Below are positions 49,840-62,002 of a stretch of DNA of 64,000 nucleotides, piece by piece (within the stretch, counting starts at the first letter, position 1; every line of letters starts with the position of its first letter). Under the pieces are notes generated by a model, which was given only the letters and a program-made list of their open reading frames with translations, did not search any database and had not been told where the DNA came from. The position numbers were made by a program, and so were the translations under genes. The DNA is from Hawksworthiomyces lignivorus (Eukaryota > Ascomycota > Sordariomycetes > Ophiostomatales > Ophiostomataceae), in contig NTMA01000038.1 in the NCBI GenBank assembly GCA_002917075.1, forward strand, positions 124,001-188,000, written 5' to 3'.

Positions 49840-50067
49840 TTTTGCAGTGTGTAGAAGAAACTGGTGGGGAAGCCGAGAAAACGGTGAGAGAAAAGGTGAG
49901 AATGGAGAAGAAACAGGAGAAAACCCAGAGAACCGAAGAAAGGAGAAAATAGCACAAGAGCGCCTTTTTGTATCGGAAAGGGGAAAAGAAGTTGTGAATT
50001 AAAGAAGGAAAGAGGGCGGGAGAAATGCCACTGGCGGGGTTCCGGGGAGCGGCGAAGTAAGGTGCTT

Positions 50068-50073
50068 TTATCT
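50068..50073 (-). promoter_or_regulatory. GATA-factor site upstream of glutamine synthetase
   Basis: AGATAA on the minus strand, about 230 bp before the glutamine synthetase ATG. Further HGATAR words on the plus strand are AGATAG at 50379-50384, AGATAAG at 50389-50395 and AGATAAA at 50563-50569. AreA/NIT2-type activators bind HGATAR, usually in groups. Confidence 0.35.
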
Positions 50074-52681
50074 GCGTGAAAGGTGCTGCGTAGAGTCAAT
50101 TTCGCTGGGGCAGTACTCTGTAGTACAAGTTTTAATAGCGGGTAGTTAAAGACGAAACCATGAAGAGAGAGTAGTGTGTGGGTCTCTGCTATTTTTCTGC
50201 GTGGGAAATAGGTCAGAAAGTGGGGAGGGAGAAAAGAGACGGGCTGTCTTTAGTAGGAGTGAGGGGTGTGCAAGTAATGATTAGTGCGTGCGTGTGGGAG
50301 ACTACCAGACGAGCAACACGAAAACGTAAAAATACACCCAGGGAGGGAAAATCCGGCCACCACTGCTGGCGACTCTGAAGATAGTGAGAGATAAGAAGAA
50401 AACCTGTGTCTTCTTATTACAGGAAAACAAAAAGAAAGGGTCAAAAAGGGAAACCGCAGGGGTCTTTTGCTGGCTGGTGTGGTGGGTGGGAGGGCGGAGC
50501 ACATGAATGAATCCCAAAACTGTACCCTACCTACAGTACTCACAAAGCATGTTTCTATAAAGAGATAAAAGTATCAACCTCCTATGATTCACCCAAACAC
50601 CATGGGTTGCCCACATCCCTACAAGATGGGCGAGCATGACGCCCTGGTGCGAGTAATGCACACAGCATACTCTGTACTTGTACCATCGGAAAAGGAAAAC
50701 AGGCACGGGTGGCGATATTCTCGGCGGGGGCGAGATGGCCAACTGCAGAATTAATTGAAGAGGCAACGGAAGGGGAAATGCGTGTCGTACATATGTAGCC
50801 TTTTCGGTCAGAACAAAGACGAGCTAGGGAAATAGCAGCACAGATACACGGAAGCCAGCACAATGGAAATACAGGCAGTACTCGCACTCATCGCAGATGT
50901 ATCTCTATTTCCCTCCCATTCAAGCGGCTTCGCGCTACGACCTAGTTAGCGTGGCATTTGATGATCTTTAGAGCCAATGACAAGCCGGTTTGATATCAAA
51001 GTTGCAGAGGTTGGGGAAGAAACCGCAAACAAATAAAATGCAATAAAAATAAAATAATGTAAACTAGAACACACAGAAGGTTACCATGGGCCTGGTGGGT
51101 GATCAGATGCTGATGCTTCCCAAGTACGTTCTGGCCACTATTGTGATGAGCACAGTTGTACTCCGCGACAACAGGGCAATAATTTTTTGCGGTATTTTGA
51201 ACATCCTCTTCCTCAGAGAAGATCCGTTATCGCCAGACCATGAACAGTAGAAAATGTAGCAGCACGAAGAGGGAGCTTAAGAACACCCAAAGTAAAGTAA
51301 ACCAAAAGGCGCATAGAATACTGCCACCATCGTTGGCCAGCCACACATCAAAAGAACCTTCGTGTCAAAGACGTGGGGTTCCATCCTTCTTTGAGCAAAG
51401 ATCCATTGTCACCCATTGAACAATCCTCTGCTGCTGCTGAGGAGAACCGTTGACAATAATCCAACGCCGATTTCGATAAAGACCGACAGGGGAAAGATAC
51501 AGTATGTGGACTGAGGCAACCACCTTCCCGCTAACCGGATATCCACTCCGTTCAACCTATCCAAAACGTTCTATTTCCCGCACAAAAGAGATAATTCCCT
51601 CGTGGACCGTATTTAGGATCCAGACGCAACAAATCCGCACACGGAGTATGTGTGCGCGTGGAATGGCAGAGCACATCGCAAATGACGCGGATACTACATG
51701 TCCATGCCTCCTGCTCTCTTGAGGCATATAAGAAAAAGAACGCAGAAAATGGGCATGTTCAAGACCACAAGACAATGACAAAGTGACTGAGGAAATTATC
51801 AACAACGTAGACCAAGGCTGAAAGATCAAACGACATGTGTCTAGTGGAAACTGCGCGAAGCTCTGACTGTGCACGCGACATCGGCGTACCCGCCCAGAAA
51901 CAACTAAGAAGGCCGCCGCAGAGAAAATTTATGGGATTTGCTGAGCTCTGACTAAATGGGCGAAGACTGGTCTGAAAAAAGAGCATTTGCTAAAAGTATT
52001 GCTGTGAATTATCGGTAGCCTCGCTGCGTCTTAGCTTTCTCATGCTACGGAGTACTTGCGCAACATATGCACAGGCCATCCTCCCAACTCATGTATAAAG
52101 ATAATTTTTCGCTGTTGGATAGGCATCCACTTAGAAACTTGAGACCTTTGTGTCGCTTGAGCCGTGAAATAAGCCTTACGATTTCATGTACACGTAATAT
52201 GCAACTCTTGCCCTTTCCAGCTCGCGCACCGTTTCCTTACTTCTTCGTCGATTTGGCCTTCCACGTACGTAAAAGCAAGGCTATGCAACTATCAAAAACG
52301 TAAATATTTTCTTTTGAGGCTTTGTTAAAGAAAGGGGCCAGAACCTTTCTCCGAATCGTCAGGACCATGGATTTAGCTAGGGACACAATTGAAAAAGAAA
52401 ATGAGCGTCTCCTCTTGGCTCCTATTTTCTTTTACACACAGTGTATTTCCGCCGTTGGCTCAATGCCTCTCTTGATGCTCCTTGCCAAACATTTTCTTGT
52501 GAAGTAATAGCTCTTCTCTTCATTCGCAAGCTGACTTCCAAATGTGAGCCAATTAACGTCTCCTGCGATTTCTTATCGACGCCCTCTTATTGGTAGGTTA
52601 CTCATGCCCTTCCGATCTCTTACCTAAGGGTCGGAATCTGGAGAGCCAGGGGCAAGCGGACAACAGGAGCCCCAAGCAGCG

Positions 52682-52917
52682 TACGGAGTAATCTAATATA
52701 CAAGACCACTCGCAAATAAAACGGGCAGTGAAGAGGTATGTATTGCGCCCTACGGAGTACTCCGTAAGCCAACAAAAATAGGAAACAATACCCCTGGATG
52801 GCTATTACGTTTTGAGTGATAGCTACCGAGGCTGGACTCCACGGAGTATGCTACCCACGCGCACCCAAAATATCCACCTACAATGCTCTTACGGAGTACG
52901 TACTCACGTACGGAGTA
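52682..52917. repeat. Cluster of TACGGAGTA words with a 16-bp palindrome
   Basis: Five exact copies in 236 bp: 52682, 52751, 52758 (reverse), 52890 and 52909. The copies at 52751 and 52758 overlap head to head and make the perfect palindrome TACGGAGTACTCCGTA at 52751-52766. A near copy, CACGGAGTA, starts at 52840. Function unknown. Confidence 0.8.
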
Positions 52918-54708
52918 CCCTCCATACTTCACTTTGCTCACCTGGCGCATTCCAGAACTCGCCACCAATAATTTACAAAGTAGCCACCATTCTCTAGAAT
53001 AGCGATTTGGAGAGGCATGGGGGCGATGGTTTTGCTCTTGCTACGCTCAAATGCCGAAACAAAACAAGCTTATTAAAGAACCGCACGCGAGGCAACAAAC
53101 AAAATAGGGAGAAAAATACTGCAACAACCACACCCATTGTCTCGTGTAAATTTTACCTGGTGGCCACAAAATATTTGGTCCAGCACTTTCTGTTACGTAC
53201 AATCGCAGTAATGCACATCACTTTGCCCATTCAAAGGGACAAAGAACTAGCCAAAGAAAATGGCGGTCGGGAAAAAAATGGTATTACTCCTAGCTCATTC
53301 CATCCTGGTCCTGGTCCTTCCTGATTCTGCCGGTACGAGGATGGTTCATTTGTTGTCTACTCGCGTCCGCCTTGCTGTGATATTTCTGCCAAGCAAAATG
53401 GGCACGAGTTAAGAGATTTCGATAACCTGATGTCACCGACCATTTCCACCTCAACTCGGCAAACAAGAACAGGCACGTGTCTACCTCGAATTACCATTTG
53501 CCGCCTTTTTATTTCGCCAAAGTTGCAGTCGTTAAAGTACCTATTGGTATCGTGGGAGTCTACTCTTCTCTCCGAAACCGCTTCTTTCGTTCTTTTTTTT
53601 TTGCTTTATTTCCTTGCTAAAGAGGGGAAAAAAAAAGCAGGGCATGAAGATGGTATCACAGAAAAGAAGAATGTCCTTTACAAGAAAAACAAGCCTGAGC
53701 CCAGAAGCGAGTAGGTGAAGGAACCTGGGGAAGAAAGAAAGGCTGAATAGAAGAGAAGAGAAAAATCGATGGGAAGCCATCTCGGATGAAAAGCGTCATG
53801 CAACTACCCGAAACTCAATTTATGTAGACGTAGTGAAATTGATGACTCGTCCCTTCTGTTACCGTCTTTGCTCCATCAAACCGCCTGCTGCATCGTACAT
53901 AAAGCACATACATATGTGCATCCCCTTTCGACTGTACCGGCGGACTGGGATGGAATTAGTCATTGGCTGGCATGTCGTATCTTACCTTACCCCCTCCCCT
54001 CCATCAACCGCGAACCCTTCTAATCGCATAACTGCTCCAAGTCGGGACTTGCCAGAAGCCCAGAATTACGGAGTAACTTCGTCCCTAGATGAAAACCCCA
54101 CATATGCTACACCCGCGCTTCTGGCCATTTCTCCGGATTCATAGAACGTCTTTGTCGCTATGTCGATAGTGTTTAGTTTGAGGTACCTGCGGTTTTCTTC
54201 CCAAACAGCGAGGTCCTAATCAGGACGCTCTATGATCTGAATTCGAGCCCTAGCTTTATGGCTGGCATCTGTACTCTGCTCAAATCAAACTTTTTTTTTG
54301 TTGGCGTTGTTGCATTTTCTATTGAAATTGGGGCTAACATCTGTTTTGTGACCAAACAAACGAAACGAGCTATTCTGTAATAGGTCAGTAACTGTGAAAC
54401 GGTCGAAACGAGTTCCAGCCCCTTCCTATCACTCTTCGTCAGTGCAACTGTTCCTTTCTTCGTGAGAAGCTTCTCGGGTAGCCAACCCAGCCTACGGAAA
54501 CAATAGATTGCGCATCTCCCTCATAGATTCTCTGTGTGCGTCTCATGCGATTGAAGCGCTGGAAGCATACGACTGCGAAAAAGAAAATATACGCGACTAG
54601 TCCTACGTCCTATCAACCCCCTCTTTCCCCGCCCTCAACGTCGCGTTCTCCTTTCTTCATCTCTCCCTACCTTTCACCCCTTTGCAGCGTTGTTATCTTT
54701 CTTCTCGC

Positions 54709-56179
54709 ATGGCGATGGCCGCAATCCATTCCACGCCTCCGATACCTCCATCTTCCGCTGTTGGACCACCAGAAAGCGATGTGACAGGCTTCTCAGGCCA
54801 CGCAACAGCACGCAATGACGTCACCAGCGGAGTGAATACTTGGAGCGGACCAGACAGCGGGACAGCTGCTGCAACGCTGTCACCGTCGCCGTCGACTACA
54901 TCACAGTCGGCGGTAGTACCGACAGCTGGAACAGAGACGGGTCCAGGCATACCGACTTGTGGAGCAATGGGGGTCCAGGCAGGCAGCGGCGGGCTCTTCC
55001 CGAAGCGGTTGCAGGTTGACGACTTTGTCCGCATAAGAACACTGGGGACAGGTAAGTTGAAAGAGAGCTGAGTCTAGATCAGTTTTCTAGAAATACAATA
55101 ACTAATGGGTTGATTCTCTTTTGCTTTTAACTAGGAACATTCGCTCGCGTGTGTCTGGTCCGGCGTCGAAATCCACAAAACGACGAAGAGTCCCGACAGG
55201 TGTTTGCGCTCAAGATTCTGCGCAAGGCTGCCGTCATCAAACTCAAGCAGATCGACCATGTGCGGCACGAACGACGTCTCTTGGAAGACGTCGCAGGCTA
55301 TCCCTTCATTACAAACCTCTTGTCATCATTTGCCGATCGCGATTTCCTCTACCTGCTCTTAGACTATGTCCCAGGTGGTGAGCTGTTTAGCTACCTACGC
55401 AAGTTTCGGCGCTTTGACGAGTCGACTGCTCAGTTTTATGCAGCTGAGATCGTGCTGGTGCTCGAGTATCTGCACGAACAGCAGGACGGCGTGGCATACC
55501 GGGATCTAAAACCGGAAAATCTTCTACTGGACGAACATGGCCACGTAAAACTGGTGGATTTTGGCTTCGCCAAGCGTCTGGGCCGAAATGGTGCAGATGG
55601 TGCCGTGGAGACATATACGCTGTGTGGGACGCCGGAGTACATCGCACCCGAGGTGATACAAAACATGGGACACACGACGGCAGTCGACTGGTGGGCACTG
55701 GGTATTCTGATATATGAATTTCTAACAGGCTACCCACCGTTCTGGCATCAAAATCCGCTGGAAATTTACCGACAGTAAGCTGACTCCCTTGGGTCCCATC
55801 CGCTGAGCCAAATTTCTTTTGGTGTTTTGGATATCTAACGAAATGTTATAGAATTCTTGAAAAACCGGTCTTGTTTCCACAAGACCCGGTCATCTCGCCA
55901 GCCGCACAGGATCTCGTCAGACAGCTTTGCACAGTCGACCGGTCACGCCGACTCGGTAACATCAGCGGGGGTGCAGCCAAGGTTAAAGCTCACCCATTCT
56001 TTGCAGAAGTCGACTGGGATGCATTGTATGCACGCCGGGACAAGGGGCCTATTGTGCCACCTGTGAGGTATCTGGGAGACGCACAGTGCTTCGACATCTA
56101 TCCAGAGACAGACGCCGATTTTGAGCAGTATACACCAGAGATGGCGAGCCAATACGACAGATTTTTCGCGAATTTCTAA
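54709..56179 (+). CDS. pkaC2: cAMP-dependent protein kinase catalytic subunit, second (PkaC2) type
   Basis: An AGC-family kinase of the cAMP/nutrient pathway, released from its regulatory subunit by cAMP. Three exons: 54709-55051, 55135-55774 and 55852-56179 (introns 83 and 77 bp), 437 codons (436 aa). The first 100 residues are Ala/Ser/Thr/Pro-rich. The kinase domain has the Gly loop LGTGTFARV (restored across intron 1), Lys141 in FALK, YRDLKPEN (Asp238), DFG (Asp256) and the activation loop TYTLCGTPEY with Thr276 as the likely phosphosite. The AGC tail ends in FxxF (residues 433-436), as in PKA. The sequence after DFG (AKRLGRNGADGAVETYTLCGTPEY) and the tail VDRSRRLGNISGGAAKVKAHPFF match the second PKA isoform of filamentous fungi rather than PkaC1, from memory of the family. 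The start could also be the ATG at 54715. Confidence 0.92.
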
Positions 56180-57151
56180 GGGAATGGATCTCGATGTCTT
56201 ATTTCTGTTTTGCTCCAAGTATTCGATCTTTTTTACGAGCCACATGACATTTTATTTCTTCGGGAGTGCTTATCCTTTTTCTCTGATTTTCATTGACGAT
56301 TATCTACTTTTACGTACATTATACGCAATATTTATTTAATATTTCTGAAGGCACTGAAAATTAGGTTTCAGTTGGGATACGTCGCGTAGTTCGGATGCGC
56401 GCAAAATTCGGCCAAGAGGAGGGAAAATTACTCACGCAATGGCGAAGGCCTAGGCCAATATATGATGGGGCCAGGAAGAGGGAAGGGGAGAGGGAAGGGG
56501 AGAGGAAGGTCTTTCCCTTGATCCTGTCTTAGGGTTTAACTTTGTTTGGTCTTGTTTGGTTTCGGATAGGAGTTTTTTTTTTGTCTGGGAGGAAAGAGTG
56601 GCCTGCATGATGTATTGCTTAGAGACGTCTAACTTGGGAAAACAAGTAAAGTAAAATGGAAGTCTAAGATTATGCTGAGACCTTGCCAAGCGTGAATTGG
56701 CACTGAATAGGTTGTGCATGGTGCCTATATTTGATCTGCAAAGAATAAACACGTATGAACCAGAAAATGACGAGTATTATGACAGCAGTAGTTACGACGA
56801 AATAATCACTTTCCGTTGACAAGTATCCATTGTCGACCGAAAACGCTTCAACGAAGTTTCACAGAGTGCCATCTACTTGTAACAAGATTGTTCTTAACGT
56901 AATGGCGTATTGAATAGCTTCTATGCCTGCAAATGCAAAGGGAGGACATACATGCAAAATTTCCAAAGCATTTAAGATGCAATACTTCAAAGTAGTGATG
57001 CATCCTGCCAACCTCCGGAATCGGTGCGTAAGCTTGAAACAAGAAAATGGTATGAAAACAGAAACAAAAGAGCAGATCGTGATAATATTTCCCCAGAACA
57101 CCTTTCTTGAAATAAATCTCTATGATCACCTTCTCTCTGATCTCAGTTCTT
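56180..57151. other. Convergent 3' intergenic region with a short purine tandem repeat
   Basis: This lies between the convergent PKA and 5-phosphatase genes. No gene is supported. Around 56472-56510 the plus strand repeats a unit close to GAGGGAAGGGGA about three times. Confidence 0.6.
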
Positions 57152-59053
57152 CTAAAGTGCTCCTAACCACAGCCAGTACACACCCATTAGGACCAAAATG
57201 GCTGTGACCATTGCGACGGCCCCTTCTCGTGTATTAAAAAGCAGCATGCCACAACCAGCCAGCCGCTCGCGGTTGCGCGCTCTGGCGCGACGATCCCATG
57301 CGTATGTATCGATGGGCACGGGAAGCCGAAGGCGGGGATCGACCACGCTTTCTGTGGCAGCGGACGTATCTTCATCCGCATATTCTCTCTCTGTTTCCTC
57401 CCTTTTGCCAAGCAACGGGACTCTTGCTCTTAAATACACAGCTTGATGGTCGCTCGTGCGCATAAGTGGAAGTGATTGGTAAGCTATGACTTGCACTTCT
57501 GGGATAGCTGCACCGCTGCCTCTTTTACTGTCGTTGCCACTTGTGCTCCATCGCTTCTTAGTCCACTCCGGCACATCTAAATACAGGACACGATCACACC
57601 AGCTTGGCCAGCGATGGTTTGCGTATTTCCAGGGAACGGGTGGCGTAGCAAGCTGCGTTGACGCCAAAAATGGATCAAAAGCTTCGATATTTCTTTGTTG
57701 GCCTTCCTGTTGGGCCGCTTGCCATTGCTGGATTTCGTCTGCATTATCTGGCTCTGTACCCGCCCCTATTTCGCTTTCGCTCAGCACATCGTATTTGTAG
57801 GTCGGCGGGAATTTGATGTCTGCTTCCTTGAGCCCATGTAGTGTGCGTCCTGCGAGACGCTCTTCGGTTAACTGGTCGCGCTGGAGAAACTTTGGCCATG
57901 TGCTTGCGGTTGGCAGCTCAGCATCGGCAGGGGGGCGCTCATCGCCGATACGGTAGTTTAGGTCGCCTGCTACAAAGAGTAGACTGTCTGGCCGGAATAT
58001 AGAGAGATCATGCAACTGGCGATGGACATCCACGTCGTGCTGGTGTTGTCCTAGCAGCAGCCATGCATCATCACCGGCGGCATCAGCGGCCTCGGCCTCG
58101 GCTTCTTCCTCAGGCGTGCGAGGTGCGCTGGCAGCCTCGTCACGAGTGCGGCCTTGTGGGCCTGGTCCGATGGAATTGGTAGCCGTATTTGTTGCAGAAG
58201 CCGCGGCTACAACATCCTTGGGGTTGCCAAAAGTCAGACCAGCGACAATGCTACGCCAATTGGCATTGCGTCGACGCACGTTCCATTCCATGGCAGCCAG
58301 ATGGGTAGCGACAAACGTGAGCTCGCTCGGCGAAGCTGTGGATGGTGCCTCTCCCTCCTCGCCTTCTGTCTTTGTGTATGCGATCCGCAAGCCAACAGCA
58401 CCTTTGTTACCCATATCGGCAACACCAAAACCACAGTGGGCCACTTGGACGTCCTGGATGGCAGAAGGTTCGCGTGCAAAAAGTAGGACAGCAGTCATAC
58501 CGACATGTGCTTGGCGAATGAGGTGGTAGTGTTTGGTGTAGCCTTCGAAAGGTCTAGCCGCACATTGACTGTCGGGCTGCGCCTGCTGTGTGCTCTCTTC
58601 TGCCTGTTGCTCCGGCCGCCGATCTCTTTCGTCCGTATCCTCGTCATCACAGCTAGAGGTGCCGTGGAATCGATAGCCGCCTACCCGAGCGGCTGCCAAT
58701 GCTAAGGCTTCGTCGAACCGCGAAAGGTAAGGGTTAAGAAAGTAGGAACCGGTAAACGCATGTCCTAAAGGAGCAACTTCTTGCAGAGAGCTGGCGGTGG
58801 GAGAATTAGCTGGAGAGCACGCATAGGCAGCAGTAGTGAAGCTATTTTATAAAGTAGGGACAAGCACTCACAACACAACGAGATCCGGCAAAGATGCCGC
58901 ATTTGCCGTCACATGGTCGGACAACGCCTGTTGCAGATGTGCCGCAAATATGGGAACATGAATCGGAGTCTTGGCGCAGTTAAAGGTGAGAAGCAGTAGG
59001 TCCAGCGTCGGAATAGGTATCATATTGTCGGATTTTGACGGCGGCGACGCCAT
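57152..59053 (-). CDS. Inositol polyphosphate 5-phosphatase, tail-anchored (Inp54-like)
   Basis: Removes the 5-phosphate from PI(4,5)P2 or related phosphoinositides. Two exons on the minus strand, 59053-58872 and 58790-57152, with an 81-bp intron; 607 codons (606 aa). Splicing joins PDLVV to FSLQEVAPL, giving the expected catalytic-domain start. The 5-phosphatase signatures are intact: VAGDLNYR (about residues 334-341), WPSWCDRVL (about 455-463) and SDHQAVY (about 507-513), plus FVATHLAA. The last 22 residues (AVAMVTAILVLMGVYWLWLGAL, about 585-606) are one hydrophobic segment at the very C-terminus, a likely tail anchor. Yeast Inp54 has the same layout and sits in the ER, but is much shorter (about 380 aa); here acidic, Ala-rich inserts lengthen the domain. 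The start is the ATG at 59053 (MASPPSKSD). Confidence 0.9.
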
Positions 59054-62002
59054 TGCAATCAAACACAGAGCATGCGGCAGACGCAGAAAGAAGAAAAAAA
59101 GCGAACGTGGGATGGTGTGTCGTCAATAGCGTTTAGCCTGCTTCGTCACTTTTCTATGTTCATCCGCCTGTGTTGTGTTTTGAAGCTCCCCGCCGCAGCG
59201 CATCCTTCTATATAAACTACTGCACAAGGTGCGGCTGATGTTCCCTGCGTCCCCTGAAGCAAATTGTGGGGCTAGATGGGAGAATGGAGCTGAACTTTTG
59301 CGCTGCCTATCAGTAATCGTGCTACGCCACAACTTCTAGAGGCCAGCGATTATCCAACTTCACACCTACTAAAGAAGGCTGCTGGTCAGCCAAAGGTCGA
59401 GCCGGCCAAAAGTCTTAATAATTTGGTGTAAATGTTCATGAATTGTTTTCATATCTTTAACTACTCGTCTTTAAACATTAAACAAAAAACAGAGAGAAAT
59501 TTGTCAATATTCACACCAAAATGTATGTGAGACGTTTATCTAGGCCGACTTTCTTGAATGATCGGTTGGGGCATGGCACTTTCGTAGTCTTTAAATACTT
59601 ATATAGCAAAGAGCATAGAACCAACTAAAGATACCTAAAACGGAGTACATCCTCACCCATTGGACAGCTGACTTTATTTGCGACCTGTTTTCTTCTCGTG
59701 CTCTCCTCGACACCCTCCTAAGCCACCTCCGCACCTGACCTCCTCTTTCTGCCTTCGTCTTTTTCAGAAGTGAAGGAGCTGCTCACGCAATAATTTCCAT
59801 GCTTCAGCTTGATCACACATCTTACCATCTACTTCTTTCATCCTATTGAGTTGTAAACGCGGAGACCCCTTTGAAGCGCGGTAGGAGAGTGGGGGATTTA
59901 GCTATCGAGCTAATCTGCCAAGGCATACAAAAGGGTGGGACTTTGAACCTTTTTGATGGATAGAACATGCAGGCACCTGAATTTACACGTTCTAAACACA
60001 TGCAGCACGGGATCAGGGAAGAGCCTATTTGTGGAGACAAGAACGAAGTCATTTGGTTGCGGATTGGCCGAGAACCGAAAAAGGCCCCTGGCCCAAGGCC
60101 AGACAGAGGCGGACCCGACCTAAGGCTATCACAGTCTCACGACAGAACCTAGCTATCTATGCAGTAAGGGACGCTGCGTCACGCCCTCCTTGCGTAGACG
60201 AAGCCGTGCGGCTTCAGGATTAGTTGTACAAAAGCTCTTCCATGAAGTGCTGGTGAGTGGTGGTGGTTTTGGTGGTTAGGTTGAGTCGAGGAGTCAACCA
60301 TCTCGTTCCCACCATATTTTACTGCGTCGTATATATGGTTCGTAATGTCTCGAGACAACCAATCACATTTCGGGCGTTTGTTGTCCCAGCTCCTCTTGGA
60401 ATGCAATAAGTATTATGCGACTCAAGCAGTCACCTGCTTGTTTTGCAGCACACGATGTTTTTTTTGGCTACCTTAAGACATTTGTAATGAGCGGAATTGT
60501 TAAAACGAACGAGCCTCACAATGAGGTAGATCTTGACACAAGTAAACAGAAAAGATCCACCAACCCCAGACTCTCAAGCGAACCGAAAAACCAAGCCCAT
60601 TGACAAAAAGCAAAACTAGCTTCCCCGTATTAGCCTACTCTTGCCTACTTCCTTTAACTCTAGTTAGCTGCAGTGATGATACAAAGCGTCCCATAAACAA
60701 AAAGATTGACCAAATAAGCCCAGTGCATACCTGCTCACAGGTGCACTTTAAGAGAAATAGTCATGATCCCTTCTCATTTGTTTCGCTTTCAGTAAGTCAC
60801 ATAACCTCTAGAGTTTCTCAATTCGTTCATGCAATTTCATTCATCCTCTCACCAAGCCTGTAAAAAACCCCATCGTCCCCTGAATTGAACTATTACCTCC
60901 CCACAAGCGAGCTTAGAAGCGACATGCTAAGCAGAAAGCAGAGTAAAAATGGACAAGAACAAATAAATAAGGCTCAACAGTTGGAGAAATTAACAAGGAC
61001 AAGGGCATATGGAAAATTTATGGGGGGAACAATGAAATAAGCGCAAGGAAAAAGGTAAAAACATAAGCATAAACTAAGGGCAAAGGGCGAAAGGGAAGAG
61101 GGGAAAACGAAAAAAAAAAAATGCAAAACTGTGCTCTTTGAGATCAGAAAGCTGTTCTGTGGCTGGCTATATTTTGATGGCCGACCACTTTAAACAACCT
61201 AGGAAAAGAGAAGGCTGTGAAATAAACGTCAATGCCCAAGAGCACGTTCGTTTATTCATCCAGATACCGTATTTCATTTTGTGCCATAGAACTTCTGCCA
61301 CACTGAAGGAAACAAAATCACTCCTTTTCACCGCGGTAATCTGACCATCAGAAAAGGATGCCGCCACTGTTGGAAGGCCTTTGTCTCTGCTTGAAAATGA
61401 CGACGTCAAGCGCCTCAAGAAACAGAAACTAAGTGCCCACGAAAGTAACGTAACAGCGTAGCATGTGTGCGTCTACGAGCCGTTGTCGGAAAAAGTTTGG
61501 TGTTGCTCCTGTGAGATATTATTGATAATCGCCGTGGCAGTTAATGTATCGTATCAGCGGCATCGGCTGTCGGAAATATAAGGTTCTCTGAAGCTCTCGA
61601 GGGCCGGAAACACGCTCATCGCATAAAAATGTCCTTTCATGACGCTGGACAGTCTCAGTTCAGAATTCCGCACCTCGTCTTTTCATCAACCGAACAATCC
61701 ATGAATAATGAAGACCGCAGTGAAAAGGAAATAAGTGCAGAAATTGATGGCAGAAATGAGGGAGGAGATCGATATAAGCAGCAGTATACCAGCCATTAAA
61801 ATTCGAAAGCTGGATATTCGGTGCTAATAGAAACTTCGACGAGGTCGAGGATGCGAGCTGTGTTATGTGTAGATGAACAGATCTCGACTACTCAAAGTTC
61901 ACTGCGTCCCATAACCCTAAACGTAATGCCATCCCAGGTGCTGCTCTGGCCTCTAAGAAGCGAGTGAAATTATCCGGGTCAGGTCCGGCAGAGTCATTGG
62001 AC
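59054..62002. other. 3-kb intergenic region
   Basis: This is the promoter side of the 5-phosphatase and the 3' side of casein kinase I. No gene is supported. A near copy of the dispersed word (AACGGAGTA) is at 59639-59647. Frames here are shorter than 90 codons and unrelated to known families. Confidence 0.6.

Larger units (their letters stand above)
1430..54075. repeat. Dispersed TACGGAGTA word family (18 exact copies)
   Basis: Exact copies in either orientation begin at 1430, 4888, 5591, 8728, 9007, 29596, 29989, 30716, 32414, 42281, 46689, 52046, 52682, 52751, 52758, 52890, 52909 and 54067. About 0.5 would be expected by chance in 64 kb counting both strands. None lies in a coding exon of the ten genes. 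Near copies with one mismatch occur at 51638, 52840 and 59639. Confidence 0.8.
49840..54708. other. 4.9-kb divergent intergenic region
   Basis: This separates the divergent glutamine synthetase and PKA genes. No gene is supported. The part next to glutamine synthetase (49845-50050) is GA-rich on the plus strand, that is CT-rich in the direction of transcription, with GATA sites further out. TACGGAGTA words lie at 52046, 52682, 52751, 52758, 52890, 52909 and 54067. Confidence 0.6.
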
